Below are positions 6,580 through 14,971 of a stretch of DNA of 30,238 bases, in pieces. The stretch is from positions 1 to 30,238 of the forward strand of contig CAKTNN010000027.1 of assembly GCA_934589065.1 (NCBI GenBank), written 5' to 3'. Source of the DNA: an uncultured Oscillospiraceae bacterium. GTDB lineage: Bacteria; Bacillota; Clostridia; Oscillospirales; Oscillospiraceae. Within the stretch, counting starts at the first letter, position 1. Each line of letters starts with the position of its first letter. The notes under the pieces were generated by a model, which did no database searches, was not told the DNA's origin, and was given only the letters and a program-made list of their open reading frames with translations. A program made the translations under genes and the position numbers.

Positions 6580-7827
6580 TTAATCCTCCTTCTGATCGGA
6601 AGCGTAACGGTTGGGATCGTAGGCGCGGCCCTTGCAATAGGGACGCTCTGCAATGCCGGACAGGGGAAGCTTGCCTTCCTCTTCCTCCTGCAGCTTGCCC
6701 TTCTTGGCAGCGTATTCCTTGGCGGCGGCAGCCTTCTGGGCGGCTTCCGCCTCCCGCTGCTGCTTCTGCAGCCGCTTTTTGCTGGTGTTTTCGGTGATGC
6801 CGTCCGGATTCTCGGCACGGCGCTGGGCGCGGATGCGCTCCTTCTCCGCCTCGATCTTATCCTGCTCCAGGCGGCGCTTCAGGCGCTCGGCATCCTCGGC
6901 ATCGTAGATCTTGCGGTAGCGCTTATTGAGAACCACATCTTCAACGGTGCGCACCACGCCGCTGGTAAACCAGTACAGGGACAGGGCGCAGGGCACGGTA
7001 AAGCCGATCCACAGCATCATCAGGGGCATCGTCCACATCATGACCTTGTTGGTCTGGGCGGCTTGGGAAGTCTCGGCGGTTTCCTTATCCTGAATGCCAT
7101 CCTTGTTGGTAACCAGGGAATCGTTCATCTTCTGCATGATGAGCATGGAAACCACCTGGTAACCGGCGGAAAGCAGGGCAATCAGCAGTGCGCCGATATG
7201 GGCCCAGTTCCAGGCCCAGGTAGAAGCAAATACGTTAAACTGGGGCACAGCACCCAGGTCGATTCCGGCAAAGCCGAAGTTGATGCCCCGCAGGGCGGTC
7301 TCCCCAATGGCGGGAATGGCGCTCTTGATGGCCTCGGCATACTGGGGAATGTACTGTGCGGCGATCATCTGGTGATAGTAGGCGTTGCCGCTGAAAAGCT
7401 CTGGGTTGATGCCCTTGATCACTTCCACGATCTGGTTGGCAACATCCAGGTTTTCGTGAAGCATATACACAATGGGCTGGCGGACAACGGTATATAGCGG
7501 CAGCAGCAGCAGCATGGGCACAAAGCTCCACAGGCAGCCGCCGCCCATGGAAACGCCCTCTTCCCGGTACAGATCCTGAATCGCCTGGTTCTGGCGGGCG
7601 GGATCATCCGCGTAGCGGCGCTGAATGTCCTGCATCTGAGGGGTCAGACGGGACATTTTCATCATACTCTTTTTGGACTTGGCAGTAATGGGCAGAACCA
7701 CCAGCTGCACAACGACGGAGAACAGGATCAGTGCGAAGCCGTAGTTATTGGTCAGCCGATAAAAGGCCTCCATCAGGTAACCGAAGGGAACCTGGATAAT
7801 GTCTGCAATGTGGAATGCGAGTAGCAT
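6580..7827 (-). CDS. yidC: membrane protein insertase YidC/SpoIIIJ family
   Basis: 415 residues, ATG at 7827 behind GAAGGAGGAACG. The N-terminal segment (ADIIQVPFGYLMEAFYRLTN) and the NYGFALILFSVVVQLVVLPI block start the conserved Oxa1/YidC core. KSMMKMSRLTPQMQDIQRRY is the cytoplasmic hairpin and the following YREEGVSMGGGCLW segment leads into the second core helix. Further membrane helices lie around 213-235 and 265-290 (MPLMMLWIGFTVPCALSLYW). The protein inserts Sec-dependent and independent proteins into the cytoplasmic membrane. There is a larger loop than usual between helices 2 and 3, and a charged Lys/Glu/Arg-rich C-terminal tail of about 110 residues, which in this family can contact ribosomes. 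I saw no lipobox at the N-terminus, unlike B. subtilis SpoIIIJ. Confidence 0.95.
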   Translation of the reverse strand: MLLAFHIADIIQVPFGYLMEAFYRLTNNYGFALILFSVVVQLVVLPITAKSKKSMMKMSRLTPQMQDIQRRYADDPARQNQAIQDLYREEGVSMGGGCLWSFVPMLLLLPLYTVVRQPIVYMLHENLDVANQIVEVIKGINPELFSGNAYYHQMIAAQYIPQYAEAIKSAIPAIGETALRGINFGFAGIDLGAVPQFNVFASTWAWNWAHIGALLIALLSAGYQVVSMLIMQKMNDSLVTNKDGIQDKETAETSQAAQTNKVMMWTMPLMMLWIGFTVPCALSLYWFTSGVVRTVEDVVLNKRYRKIYDAEDAERLKRRLEQDKIEAEKERIRAQRRAENPDGITENTSKKRLQKQQREAEAAQKAAAAKEYAAKKGKLQEEEEGKLPLSGIAERPYCKGRAYDPNRYASDQKED

Positions 7828-7854
7828 GGACGTTCCTCCTTCAAAATCTGGAAC

Positions 7855-8067
7855 TCACGGCACCGGGTCGTAGATATCCCGGTGAGAAAAGGGATGGCAG
7901 CGCAGAAAACGCCGCAGGGCCAGCAGCCCTCCTTTCCAGGCTCCATACTTGGAAATGGCCTGGAAGGCATAGTCGGAACAGGTGGGGCGAAAGCGGCACC
8001 TGGCGGGGAAATAGGGGGAAATGCTGTGCTGATAGAACGAAATCAGCAGCAATAGGATGCGTTTCAT
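7855..8067 (-). CDS. yidD: membrane protein insertion efficiency factor YidD
   Basis: 70 residues with the compact YidD pattern: a hydrophobic/amphipathic N-terminus ([20 protein letters not shown]), the conserved cysteine region [19 protein letters not shown], and the terminal [14 protein letters not shown]. YidD is a small peripheral membrane protein that helps YidC-mediated insertion. Its ATG overlaps the rnpA stop as ATGA, and yidC follows 27 bp later, the standard bacterial order rnpA-yidD-yidC. Confidence 0.95.
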   Translation of the reverse strand: MKRILLLLISFYQHSISPYFPARCRFRPTCSDYAFQAISKYGAWKGGLLALRRFLRCHPFSHRDIYDPVP

Positions 8068-8414
8068 TGTTTTTCCTCCGGGGGCAGCAGGAGTCCTGCC
8101 TTCCGTGCCAGGGAAAGATAGCTCTCCCGCAGCTCCTGGAAGGATGCCTCCACCGCCCGGGACCTTGCAACCATTACAATATCATATCCCGGCAGGAACT
8201 GCGCCTCGTTCAGGCGGTAAATTTCCCGCAGGCGGCGGCGAACCCGGTTGCGCACCACCGCATGGCCCAGCTTTTTGCTGACGGTAATACCCACGCGATT
8301 GCGGTTTGTCCGGTTTTTCCGGGCATAGAGGACAAGGAACCCATCACAATAGCCCCGGCTGTGGTAAAGCCGCTGGAAAATATGATTGAATTTTAAGGCG
8401 CCGGAAAACTTCAT
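8064..8414 (-). CDS. rnpA: ribonuclease P protein component
   Basis: 116 residues from the ATG at 8414, preceded by AGGAGA. An in-frame ATG further upstream at 8471 would add 19 unrelated residues and lies inside the attenuator hairpin. The protein starts [20 protein letters not shown], has the central [19 protein letters not shown] motif and the diagnostic RNR box followed by [11 protein letters not shown]. RnpA binds the RNase P RNA and supports 5' processing of pre-tRNA. It lies between rpmH and yidD as in most bacteria. Confidence 0.95.
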   Translation of the reverse strand: MKFSGALKFNHIFQRLYHSRGYCDGFLVLYARKNRTNRNRVGITVSKKLGHAVVRNRVRRRLREIYRLNEAQFLPGYDIVMVARSRAVEASFQELRESYLSLARKAGLLLPPEEKQ

Positions 8415-8439
8415 GAATGCTTCTCCTGTTTGCTCTGCT

Positions 8440-8477
8440 AAAAAAGGGAGCGGGGCGAATGTTTCATTCACCCCGCT
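8440..8477 (-). terminator. intrinsic terminator/attenuator between rpmH and rnpA
   Basis: On the minus strand a 13-bp stem (8465-8477 with 8449-8461, one G-T wobble, 3-nt loop AAA) is followed by CCC and then TTTTTT (8445-8440). It sits 55 bp after the rpmH stop and 25 bp before the rnpA start. It probably ends most transcripts after rpmH, allowing much more L34 than RnpA to be made from the single promoter. Confidence 0.85.
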
Positions 8478-8532
8478 GTAGCTCCCGTTTCGCTCTAGAG
8501 CTCATTTTTCCTGTGTTCCACACAATAGCTCA

Positions 8533-8667
8533 TCAGGCGGACAGAACCTTGCGGCCTCTTGCACGGCGGCGGGCCAGGACCTTACGACCGTTTGCGGTAG
8601 CCATTCTCTGGCGGAAACCGTGAACCTTGGAACGGTGACGATTGCTGGGCTGGTAGGTACGCTTCAC
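8533..8667 (-). CDS. rpmH: 50S ribosomal protein L34
   Basis: 44 residues, too short for a usual ORF cutoff. The sequence starts [20 protein letters not shown] and ends [18 protein letters not shown], matching L34 along its whole length. The start codon is GTG at 8667 with a strong AGGAGGTG site upstream; no ATG is available in frame. L34 is a late-assembling protein of the large ribosomal subunit. It is the first gene of the rpmH-rnpA-yidD-yidC-jag series. Confidence 0.97.
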   Translation of the reverse strand: MKRTYQPSNRHRSKVHGFRQRMATANGRKVLARRRARGRKVLSA

Positions 8668-8767
8668 TTGGGATACACCTCCTGTACTTCTGGTTTATCT
8701 ATGCTCGACAGCCCCTTTGGGGCCGCAGCAACGCACATTTGGCAGACCTTCATAGTCATGCCCGTTC

Positions 8768-8796
8768 ATTATAACCGAAAAAGTCCCCCAGGTCAA
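8768..8796 (-). promoter_or_regulatory. sigma-A promoter of the rpmH operon
   Basis: On the minus strand TTGACC (8796-8791), a 17-base spacer, then TATAAT (8773-8768). It lies about 100 bp upstream of rpmH. The -35 box starts only 3 bases past the stop codon region of the acyltransferase gene, so rpmH has its own near-consensus promoter. Confidence 0.92.
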
Positions 8797-8799
8797 CTG

Positions 8800-9783
8800 T
8801 TATTTCCGATTTCTTTGGGAAAAGAAGGTGTAAATTCCGGCAATCACCAGGGTAATTGCCGCCGTTGCGGCAAAGGGAATCAGGCCCTCCCGGCGCTCCC
8901 GATAGGCAAGCCAGTAAAAAAAGGTGTACACATACATGTGGATCAGGTATCCTGCAGTGCTCATTTTCCGCAGGGCCGGGTAAACCGGGGCATCCGGCAG
9001 CTGCACCCTGCTCAGCAGGCTCACCAGGCCGGTGGCAGCCATGGCCTGAAAAACAAGGCCGGCGGGCCGCAGGATCATTGCCCCTGCCCCAAAAATCAAA
9101 AGTCCCCAGGCCGCCGTATTGGGAATTGGGCGCTTTGCCAGAAGCATCCCAACGGGCAGATAAAATGCCCCCAGCAGCAGCCTGCCGCTGCCCAGCACCA
9201 GATAGAGAATCCGGGCAATTTTTCCAAGGGTTCCGGTAAGGATTCCCCGCGCTCCCGTGATCCAGTAGAGGAAGGCAGACGGGATCAGCAAAAGCGTCCC
9301 CAGAGCCGCCGCCTGGAAGAGGGATGCCCCCCGTTTTTCCAGCAGGAGCAGCAGGCACAGGGCATAGACGGTGGAGAGCAGATACCACAGCTGGAAGGAA
9401 TTATACTGCTCCCCCATCAGCAGAAGCCCCCGCAGATACAGTGCCGCCGCTTTCAGCAGGGGCGTGCTGTGGCGAATGTAGTTTACAATTGCCAGCGGGG
9501 TATACAGGAGCATCCACGTAAGATACATTTTCAGGATTCTTTTCAGGTAACGCACAAGCACCTGCCGGTTTTCCGGTAAAGAAAATGGCTCTGTCAGGCG
9601 ATTGCCCAGCAGAAAGCCGGAAATCAGGAAGAAGCACTGCACCGCCAGGTTGGCTGCAACGGAGTACACCCGGAGAATTACCGGGCTTTCGCATTGGGAA
9701 ACCGCACCGGTATGGATTGCAATGACCACAATCATCATAAAGAACTTGCATAGATCCAGACCATTGTAGTTTTTCTTTTCCAC
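8800..9783 (-). CDS. acyltransferase-3 family membrane protein
   Basis: 327 residues, mostly hydrophobic, with about ten predicted membrane segments. The N-terminus NGLDLCKFFMMIVVIAIHT carries the conserved family pattern with a histidine near residue 24, followed by CFFLISGFLLGNRL and an Arg-rich KRILKMYLTW segment. These are typical of OafA/YrhL-type proteins (PF01757), which O-acylate surface sugars or lipids using cytoplasmic acyl-CoA. I saw no fused SGNH domain. The start is a GTG at 9783 with a weak ribosome site; no ATG lies nearby. It stands alone between the pot operon terminator and the rpmH promoter, the place where dnaA/oriC is often found in related genomes. The substrate is unknown. 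Confidence 0.85.
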   Translation of the reverse strand: MEKKNYNGLDLCKFFMMIVVIAIHTGAVSQCESPVILRVYSVAANLAVQCFFLISGFLLGNRLTEPFSLPENRQVLVRYLKRILKMYLTWMLLYTPLAIVNYIRHSTPLLKAAALYLRGLLLMGEQYNSFQLWYLLSTVYALCLLLLLEKRGASLFQAAALGTLLLIPSAFLYWITGARGILTGTLGKIARILYLVLGSGRLLLGAFYLPVGMLLAKRPIPNTAAWGLLIFGAGAMILRPAGLVFQAMAATGLVSLLSRVQLPDAPVYPALRKMSTAGYLIHMYVYTFFYWLAYRERREGLIPFAATAAITLVIAGIYTFFSQRNRK

Positions 9784-9869
9784 GCACTTCCACCGCCTTT
9801 TTGTTTATATGGGCATTGTACCATGGTTCTGCAAAAAAGTACAGTGTATGTCGCAAAAGGAAGGAGACA

Positions 9870-9911
9870 TTTCCATAAAAAAGAGGCCCGAAGGCCTCTT
9901 TTTTATGGAAA
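9870..9911 (-). terminator. terminator of the potABCD operon
   Basis: A 19-bp perfect stem (9870-9888 with 9893-9911) with a UUCG-type tetraloop on the minus strand and A/T tracts on both sides of a GAGGCC core. It begins 2 bp after the potD stop codon. The symmetric tracts suggest it can work on both strands. Confidence 0.92.
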
Positions 9912-9913
9912 TT

Positions 9914-10984
9914 TTAGCCGTTGCGCACGGTCATAAACAGGCTTTCCATCTCCCGGGAGCTTTCCTCAGGCAGGAAATCAAAGGAGGTGGCATTGCGCAG
10001 CTGCTCCTGGGTGGGGTAGGCAACCTCGTTGGCTACCAGCTCCGGGTCAAGATACTGCTTGGCCTCGGTTTCCGGCACGGAGTAGCCCAGGTAATCCAGG
10101 TTCTGGGCGCAGATCTCCGGGTCGATCAGGAAGTTGATAAAGGTCTCTGCAGCTTCCTTCTCCTTGGCGCAGGTGGGGATGCAGATACCGTCTACAAAGA
10201 TGTTGTAGCCCTGCTCCTCCGGGCGGAAGAACCGGAGGTCGGGGTTCTCTTCCACCATGGTCAGGTAGTCACCGGCATAGTAGGGGGCGATGTAGGCCTC
10301 CTCATTCTCCATGGCATCGAAAATCTGGTCCATCACATACTGCTGCACCACGGGCTTCTGCTCCGCCAGCTTATCGGCGCAGGCCTGGAACTCAGCAGAA
10401 TCGGTGGAGTTGACGGAGTAGCCCAGCAGATACTGGGCAATGCCGAAGGCATCCCGGGAGTTATCGAACATCAGAATCTTACCGGCATACTTCTCATTCC
10501 ACAGCAGCTCCCAGCCGGTGACATCGGCCTCATCCACGTACTTGCTGTTGTAGATGATGCCCACCGTGCCCCAGGTATAGGGAACGGAATACTTATCTTC
10601 CGGGTCAAAGGCCAGGCCCCGGTAGGCTTCGTCAATATACTTGGCATTGGGGATATTGTCGTAGTTCAGCTCCTGGAGCATTCCCTCCTGGCGCATCCGT
10701 CCGATCATATAGTCGGAGGGGAACACCACGTCCACGGTGATGCCGCCGTTTTTCAGCTTGGCATACATGGTCTCGTTGGAATCAAAGGTGGAGTACTGCA
10801 CCTTGATGTTGGGGTACTGCTTTTCAAACTCGGCAATGACATCGATGGAATCGTCGTCGCCCTCGGAAATGTACTGGCCCCAGTTGTAAACATAGATGGT
10901 GGTGGTATCTTCCTTCTTGCCGCAGCCGGTAAACAGGCAGCACAGAAGGGTTACGGCAAGTAAGGTGGAAATAAACTTTTTCAT
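9914..10984 (-). CDS. potD: spermidine/putrescine-binding lipoprotein
   Basis: 356 residues from the ATG at 10984; an upstream in-frame ATG at 11005 overlaps the ribosome site AGGAGA. The signal peptide ends at a lipobox LFTGC with Cys21, so the mature protein is anchored to the outer face of the membrane. The family hallmark is IYVYNWGQYIS followed by the FEKQYPNIKVQYSTFDSNET and DVVFPSDYMIGRM segments, as in PotD/PotF periplasmic-type binding proteins. It delivers polyamine to the PotB/PotC channel. It is the last gene of the operon, 5 bp from the potC stop. Confidence 0.93.
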   Translation of the reverse strand: MKKFISTLLAVTLLCCLFTGCGKKEDTTTIYVYNWGQYISEGDDDSIDVIAEFEKQYPNIKVQYSTFDSNETMYAKLKNGGITVDVVFPSDYMIGRMRQEGMLQELNYDNIPNAKYIDEAYRGLAFDPEDKYSVPYTWGTVGIIYNSKYVDEADVTGWELLWNEKYAGKILMFDNSRDAFGIAQYLLGYSVNSTDSAEFQACADKLAEQKPVVQQYVMDQIFDAMENEEAYIAPYYAGDYLTMVEENPDLRFFRPEEQGYNIFVDGICIPTCAKEKEAAETFINFLIDPEICAQNLDYLGYSVPETEAKQYLDPELVANEVAYPTQEQLRNATSFDFLPEESSREMESLFMTVRNG

Positions 10985-11010
10985 ATCTATCTTTTCTCCT
11001 ATCATTACGG

Positions 11011-11826
11011 TTATGTTTTGTTACGGGCAGCAATGCGCTTTTTGTCCCCTGCCAGCTGAATGAGATTCATGGCGGTCATAAGCACAAAAATCAGCAGGAA
11101 CAGCAGGGTAAACATGGCATAGATCTTGGGCTGAATGGGCTTTTTGGTGTAGGAGTAGATTTCCACCGGCAGAGTGATAAAATCCAGTCCCGTTACAAAA
11201 TAGCTGATAACAAAATCATCCAGGCTCATGGTAAAGGCCATAATGGCCCCGGAAACCACGCCGGGCATGATCTCGTGGAGGGTCACCCGGAAGAAGGCCT
11301 GCAGCGGGGTGCAGCCCAAGTCCATGGCGGCATCCGTCAGGGATGCATCCATCTGCTTGAGCTTTGGCATTACATTGAGGATGACGTAGGGCAGATTGAA
11401 GGTGATATGGGCAATCAGCAGTGTCCAGAAGGTCAAACTGTTCCGCTGGCCCAGCATCTTAGTGCCCACAAAGACAAACAGCAGCGACAGGGATACGCCG
11501 GTGACAATATCCGGATTTGTCATGGGGATATCCGTCAGGGTCATTGCCGCCTTCCGCAGTCTGGGGTTCAGATTGTTGATGCCCACGGCAGAAAGCGTGC
11601 CAAATACGGTGGCAATCAGGCTTGCCAGGACGGAAACCAGCAACGAGTTTCCCAGCAGCCCCAGCAGACTCCGGTCCTGGAACAGGCGCTGATACTGCCG
11701 CAGGGTAAAGCCCTGGAATTCCGTAATATCCTTGCCGGTATTGAAGGAGGCCACCACCAGAACCACCATGGGGATATACAGGAAGATGAAAATCAGGACG
11801 GTGATGACTCGATTGGCCTTTTTCAT
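11011..11826 (-). CDS. potC: spermidine/putrescine ABC transporter permease PotC
   Basis: 271 residues from the ATG at 11826, which overlaps the potB stop as ATGA. Longer in-frame starts would extend into potB without a ribosome site. It has six hydrophobic segments (first at about 7-28, VITVLIFIFLYIPMVVLVVA) and the permease EAA-type loop DAAMDLGCTPLQAFFRVTLH, which contacts the ATPase. DDFVISYFVTG is typical of PotC. It forms the membrane channel with PotB. Confidence 0.93.
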   Translation of the reverse strand: MKKANRVITVLIFIFLYIPMVVLVVASFNTGKDITEFQGFTLRQYQRLFQDRSLLGLLGNSLLVSVLASLIATVFGTLSAVGINNLNPRLRKAAMTLTDIPMTNPDIVTGVSLSLLFVFVGTKMLGQRNSLTFWTLLIAHITFNLPYVILNVMPKLKQMDASLTDAAMDLGCTPLQAFFRVTLHEIMPGVVSGAIMAFTMSLDDFVISYFVTGLDFITLPVEIYSYTKKPIQPKIYAMFTLLFLLIFVLMTAMNLIQLAGDKKRIAARNKT

Positions 11827-12641
11827 ACCACCACTTCCTCCCCGTCCCCGCCGAAGCGGTTCATAATGCCGGTGCACACAAATACCAGAATCATCAGCAC
11901 CAGGCTCAGGGCGGCGCCCAGGTTGGGGTTGTTGCCCTGCTTAAACTGGCGCTCGATTACATCGCCAATGAGCACCGTATCCGTTCCGCCCAGCTTTTGG
12001 GAGATATAGAAGGTGGAAACCGCCGGAACGAACACCATGGTCATGCCGGAAAGAATGCCCGGCATACTCAGGGGGAACACCACCTTGCAGAAGGTCTGCA
12101 CCGGGGTGCAGCCCAAATCCTCCGCCGCCTCGATGAGACGCCGGTCGATTTTCATAATGGTGGCATACAGCGGCAGAATCATGTAGGGCAGATAGTTATA
12201 CACCATGCCCAGCACCACCGCCGCCGGGGTGCGGATCAGCCGCAGCTTGGGCAGGCCGATTTTTGCCAGAAGGGTATTGATAATGCCGGTATCCTGCAAT
12301 AGGCCCACCCATGCCAGAGTGCGCAGCAGGAAGCTCATGCACATGGGCAGCATCACCAGCATGTACAGGAACTTCTGGGCCGTCTGACCGCAGTGGGCGA
12401 TATAGTAGGCCACCGGGTAGCCCAGAATCAGGCAGATGGCTGCGGATACCAGGGAGTAGGCAATGGAATTCCACAGCACCGGCAGGTACATCCCCAGGTT
12501 TTTCACATTGCCCAGGGTAAAGGCCCCGGTTGCCGGATCCGTCAGGGCGTAGTAGGCCACTACCCCCAGAGGAATCAGGGTAAACACCACCATCCAAATA
12601 AGGTACGGTGTGCTCAAAAGAACGGACTTAGTCTTCTTCAT
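11823..12641 (-). CDS. potB: spermidine/putrescine ABC transporter permease PotB
   Basis: 272 residues from the ATG at 12641. A second ATG at 12650 sits directly on the GGAGG site and would have no spacing. The segment [20 protein letters not shown] is the first membrane helix. The EAA loop reads [20 protein letters not shown], and [15 protein letters not shown] is the conserved PotB region. The gene overlaps potA by 14 bp and potC by 4 bp, so the whole unit is co-translated. Confidence 0.93.
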   Translation of the reverse strand: MKKTKSVLLSTPYLIWMVVFTLIPLGVVAYYALTDPATGAFTLGNVKNLGMYLPVLWNSIAYSLVSAAICLILGYPVAYYIAHCGQTAQKFLYMLVMLPMCMSFLLRTLAWVGLLQDTGIINTLLAKIGLPKLRLIRTPAAVVLGMVYNYLPYMILPLYATIMKIDRRLIEAAEDLGCTPVQTFCKVVFPLSMPGILSGMTMVFVPAVSTFYISQKLGGTDTVLIGDVIERQFKQGNNPNLGAALSLVLMILVFVCTGIMNRFGGDGEEVVV

Positions 12642-13749
12642 TCCCGGCATCCTCCGTCAGCTCGTCGTACTCCGCAGAGTAGGAGCTGTAGTCGCCAAAC
12701 ATACCGGAATACTCACTCTTGTGCATGATGTGAATATCCTCCGGGTTCAACCGAATGCCGATGGTGGAACCAACGCCATGGAAATCCGTGGTTTGAATCA
12801 ACCACTTAAAGCCTTTGAATTCCACAATAATATCATAGTTCAGGCCCTTAAATGTGATGCTGGTCACCGTGCCCACCAGGTGGCCCTCAGCGGCAGGGAC
12901 AATATCGATATCCTCCGGTCGGATTACCACATCCACCGGCTCGTTGGGCGCGAAGCCCTTGTCCACGCACTGGAAGACCCTGCCAAAGAACTTTACCTTG
13001 TAGTCCTCAAGCATCACGCCGTCCAGGATATTGCTTTCGCCAATGAAGTCCGCCACGAAGGCGTTCTTGGGCTCGTTGTATATATCTTCGGGCCTGCCGA
13101 TCTGCTGGATGCGGCCCTTATCCATAACCACAACGGTATCGGACATGGAAAGGGCTTCCTCCTGATCGTGGGTCACATAAATGAAAGTAATGCCCATTGC
13201 CTGCTGGATCCGTTTCAGCTCGTTCTGCATATCCTTGCGCAAGCGCAGATCCAGTGCACCCAGAGGCTCATCCAGAAGCAGTACCTTGGGGCGGTTTACC
13301 AGAGCCCGGGCAATGGCAACCCGCTGCTGCTGACCGCCGGACAGGGCGTCAATTCGCCGGTTTTCATATCCTTTGAGACTGACGATTTCCAGCATTTCCC
13401 GCACCCGTGTATCGATCTCGTCCTTGGGAACTTTGTTGACCTTTAAGCCAAAGGCCACATTATCGTATACATCCAGATGGGGGAACAACGCATAACGCTG
13501 AAAGACCGTATTGATCTGCCGCTTGTAAGGCGGAACATCGTTGATCGTTTTCCCGTCAAATGTCACCGTGCCGGAGGTAGGCGTCAGAAAGCCGCCAATA
13601 ATCCGCAGGGTCGTGGTTTTGCCGCAGCCGGAGGGGCCCAGCAAGGTTAAAAATTCGTGATCGTTGATGTAAAGATTGATGCCGTCGAGAATGCGTTCCC
13701 CGTCGAACTCCATGGTAAGATCCCGGAGCCTGATGAGTTCTTTGGACAT
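12628..13749 (-). CDS. potA: spermidine/putrescine ABC transporter ATP-binding protein
   Basis: 373 residues from the ATG at 13749 with GGGAGGAT just upstream. An in-frame ATG at 13809 would include promoter sequence. Walker A GPSGCGKT at 38-45, signature LSGGQ at 136-140, Walker B VLLLDE at 156-161 and a THDQEEAL H-loop around 193. The C-terminal ~130 residues are the TOBE-type regulatory domain. It powers the PotBC channel from the cytoplasm. It is first in the operon, the usual potABCD order. Confidence 0.94.
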   Translation of the reverse strand: MSKELIRLRDLTMEFDGERILDGINLYINDHEFLTLLGPSGCGKTTTLRIIGGFLTPTSGTVTFDGKTINDVPPYKRQINTVFQRYALFPHLDVYDNVAFGLKVNKVPKDEIDTRVREMLEIVSLKGYENRRIDALSGGQQQRVAIARALVNRPKVLLLDEPLGALDLRLRKDMQNELKRIQQAMGITFIYVTHDQEEALSMSDTVVVMDKGRIQQIGRPEDIYNEPKNAFVADFIGESNILDGVMLEDYKVKFFGRVFQCVDKGFAPNEPVDVVIRPEDIDIVPAAEGHLVGTVTSITFKGLNYDIIVEFKGFKWLIQTTDFHGVGSTIGIRLNPEDIHIMHKSEYSGMFGDYSSYSAEYDELTEDAGNEED

Positions 13750-13797
13750 TATCCTCCCCCGTTTCTTTAACGTTTTTTGTCGAAATAAGACAGTATA

Positions 13798-13825
13798 AAT
13801 ATATCGCATTTTCCCCCGTTGTCAA
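13798..13825 (-). promoter_or_regulatory. sigma-A promoter of potABCD
   Basis: On the minus strand TTGACA (13825-13820), a 16-base spacer, then TATATT (13803-13798). It is about 50 bp upstream of the potA ATG. The sequence around it is AT-rich, unlike the flanking genes. Confidence 0.8.
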
Positions 13826-13921
13826 TGAAATTTTATATACAAAAATTTATCCTCTATTTTCCGTTTTCTCAGGTTTATTTCCCATACAAACCGGCAATAC
13901 TCAGCCTCGGAGGTGCAAAAA

Positions 13922-14608
13922 ATGCGCAACAATCAATCTGGCGGCAGAAACGGGAAGGGCTACTACATAGCCCTGATCCTCTGCGCCGCCGCAATCGGGA
14001 TCACAAGCTATGTAACAAGAACCACCCGCAAGCAGGAACCGGCAGGGATTTCCCTTATGGAGCAGACCGAGACCACTCCTGCCGGCGCTGCCGAAACCCA
14101 GGCGGTGGAGGCCCTGGCAACGGAGCCTGCCCCCACTTCTCCCGGTAAAGCTCCGGCTATCCGGCAGACCGTTCCGGCAGAAACCCAGAGCCGGAAGCTC
14201 CGAACCGCAGCGCCCCTGCCCGGAGGGCAGACCACCCCATACGCCATGGAAAGCCTGAGCTACAACGAGACCACCCGTGACTGGCGAACCCACAACGGCG
14301 TAGATTATCCGGGAGCCGAAGGCGAACCGGTCAGCGCCGCGGCAGAGGGCACGGTCGTCTCCGTAACGGAGGATGACCTGATGGGTGTGACCGTGGTGCT
14401 CCGCCACACCGGCGGATACGAAACCGCCTATTCCGGGCTTCAGGCCAGTCCCTGTGTTGCTCCGGGTGACGCGGTTTCCCTGGGGCAGACCATCGGCGCA
14501 GTCGGGACAACCGCCCTGGCAGAAAGTGCCCTTGGCCCCCACATCCACTTCTCCGTGTCCTATCAGGATATGCCCATGAATCCCCAGGATTTCCTGAATA
14601 TGAGCTAA
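13922..14608 (+). CDS. membrane-anchored M23/LytM peptidase-domain protein, SpoIIQ-like
   Basis: 228 residues from the ATG at 13922 with GGAGGTG at 13909-13915; a GTG at 13913 overlaps that site. It has a short basic N-terminus, one membrane helix (about 15-33, YYIALILCAAAIGITSYV), a Thr/Ala/Pro/Glu-rich linker, and a LytM domain from about 105. The zinc-binding pattern is visible: HNGVD (HxxxD) and the HIHF motif (HxH) near the end, so the metal ligands look intact. This size and topology match SpoIIQ of clostridia, which engages SpoIIIAH between mother cell and forespore. An M23 cell-wall hydrolase with another role is the alternative. Its neighbours give no help. Confidence 0.75.
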   Translation: MRNNQSGGRNGKGYYIALILCAAAIGITSYVTRTTRKQEPAGISLMEQTETTPAGAAETQAVEALATEPAPTSPGKAPAIRQTVPAETQSRKLRTAAPLPGGQTTPYAMESLSYNETTRDWRTHNGVDYPGAEGEPVSAAAEGTVVSVTEDDLMGVTVVLRHTGGYETAYSGLQASPCVAPGDAVSLGQTIGAVGTTALAESALGPHIHFSVSYQDMPMNPQDFLNMS

Positions 14609-14619
14609 ACAAGGAAGCT

Positions 14620-14816
14620 GTCATTGCGCACCGGTGCTGCGGCACCGGTGCGCAATTCGGGCGCGGAGATACGTATCGACCGCCGCAAGAAGATTCCCCC
14701 TTCGTCATTGCGAACCAGCGCGCACGCTGGTGTGGCAATCCCGGGCGCGGAGATACGTATCGACCGCCGCAAGGCGGCTCTCAGCGCGAGTAGTGCGCGC
14801 TGCCTCGGAATGACAC
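14620..14816. repeat. REP-like repeat cluster (GTCATTGCG family) with a 32-bp direct repeat
   Basis: This cluster occupies most of the 14609-14917 gap. GTCATTGCG occurs at 14620-14628 and 14704-14712, and GGAATGACAC near 14807-14816 reads as its inverted partner. A perfect 14-bp hairpin lies at 14624-14637/14642-14655 (TGCG loop) and a 7-bp hairpin at 14714-14720/14725-14731. A 32-bp stretch is perfectly repeated at 14658-14689 and 14742-14773. No reading frame is supported. GTCATTGCGA-type palindromic repeats are known as dispersed intergenic repeats in many bacteria; a related copy is at 22843-22883. Confidence 0.85.
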
Positions 14817-14917
14817 ACCTTTTGCAGCAATCCTAATTTCCGCCAAGGGGAATATGCCCCAAAATGTATATAAAATACGCAAATCGATACAGTTCTATCG
14901 TTTTCTTTGTTTTTTGA

Positions 14918-14946
14918 TTGACTTTCTTCCAAAGCATCCCTATAAT
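14918..14946 (+). promoter_or_regulatory. sigma-A promoter of the cobalamin-riboswitch operon
   Basis: TTGACT (14918-14923), a 17-base spacer, TATAAT (14941-14946). Transcription should begin around 14953, just upstream of the riboswitch. It is near consensus, so control is expected mainly through the RNA leader. Confidence 0.92.
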
Positions 14947-14971
14947 GGGGGCAGCAAGAAGAAACAATCAT

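Noticed and set aside
5659..7497. A 612-codon open frame on the plus strand opposite jag and yidC
   Set aside because: It is the antisense shadow of two well-recognised genes. The Leu/Gly-rich protein arises from GC-rich codons and the Ala/Pro/Lys linker of jag, with no ribosome site or family match.
9809..10963. A 384-codon open frame on the plus strand opposite potD
   Set aside because: It is the antisense of potD, which has a lipobox, family motifs and operon context. The frame also runs through the operon terminator.
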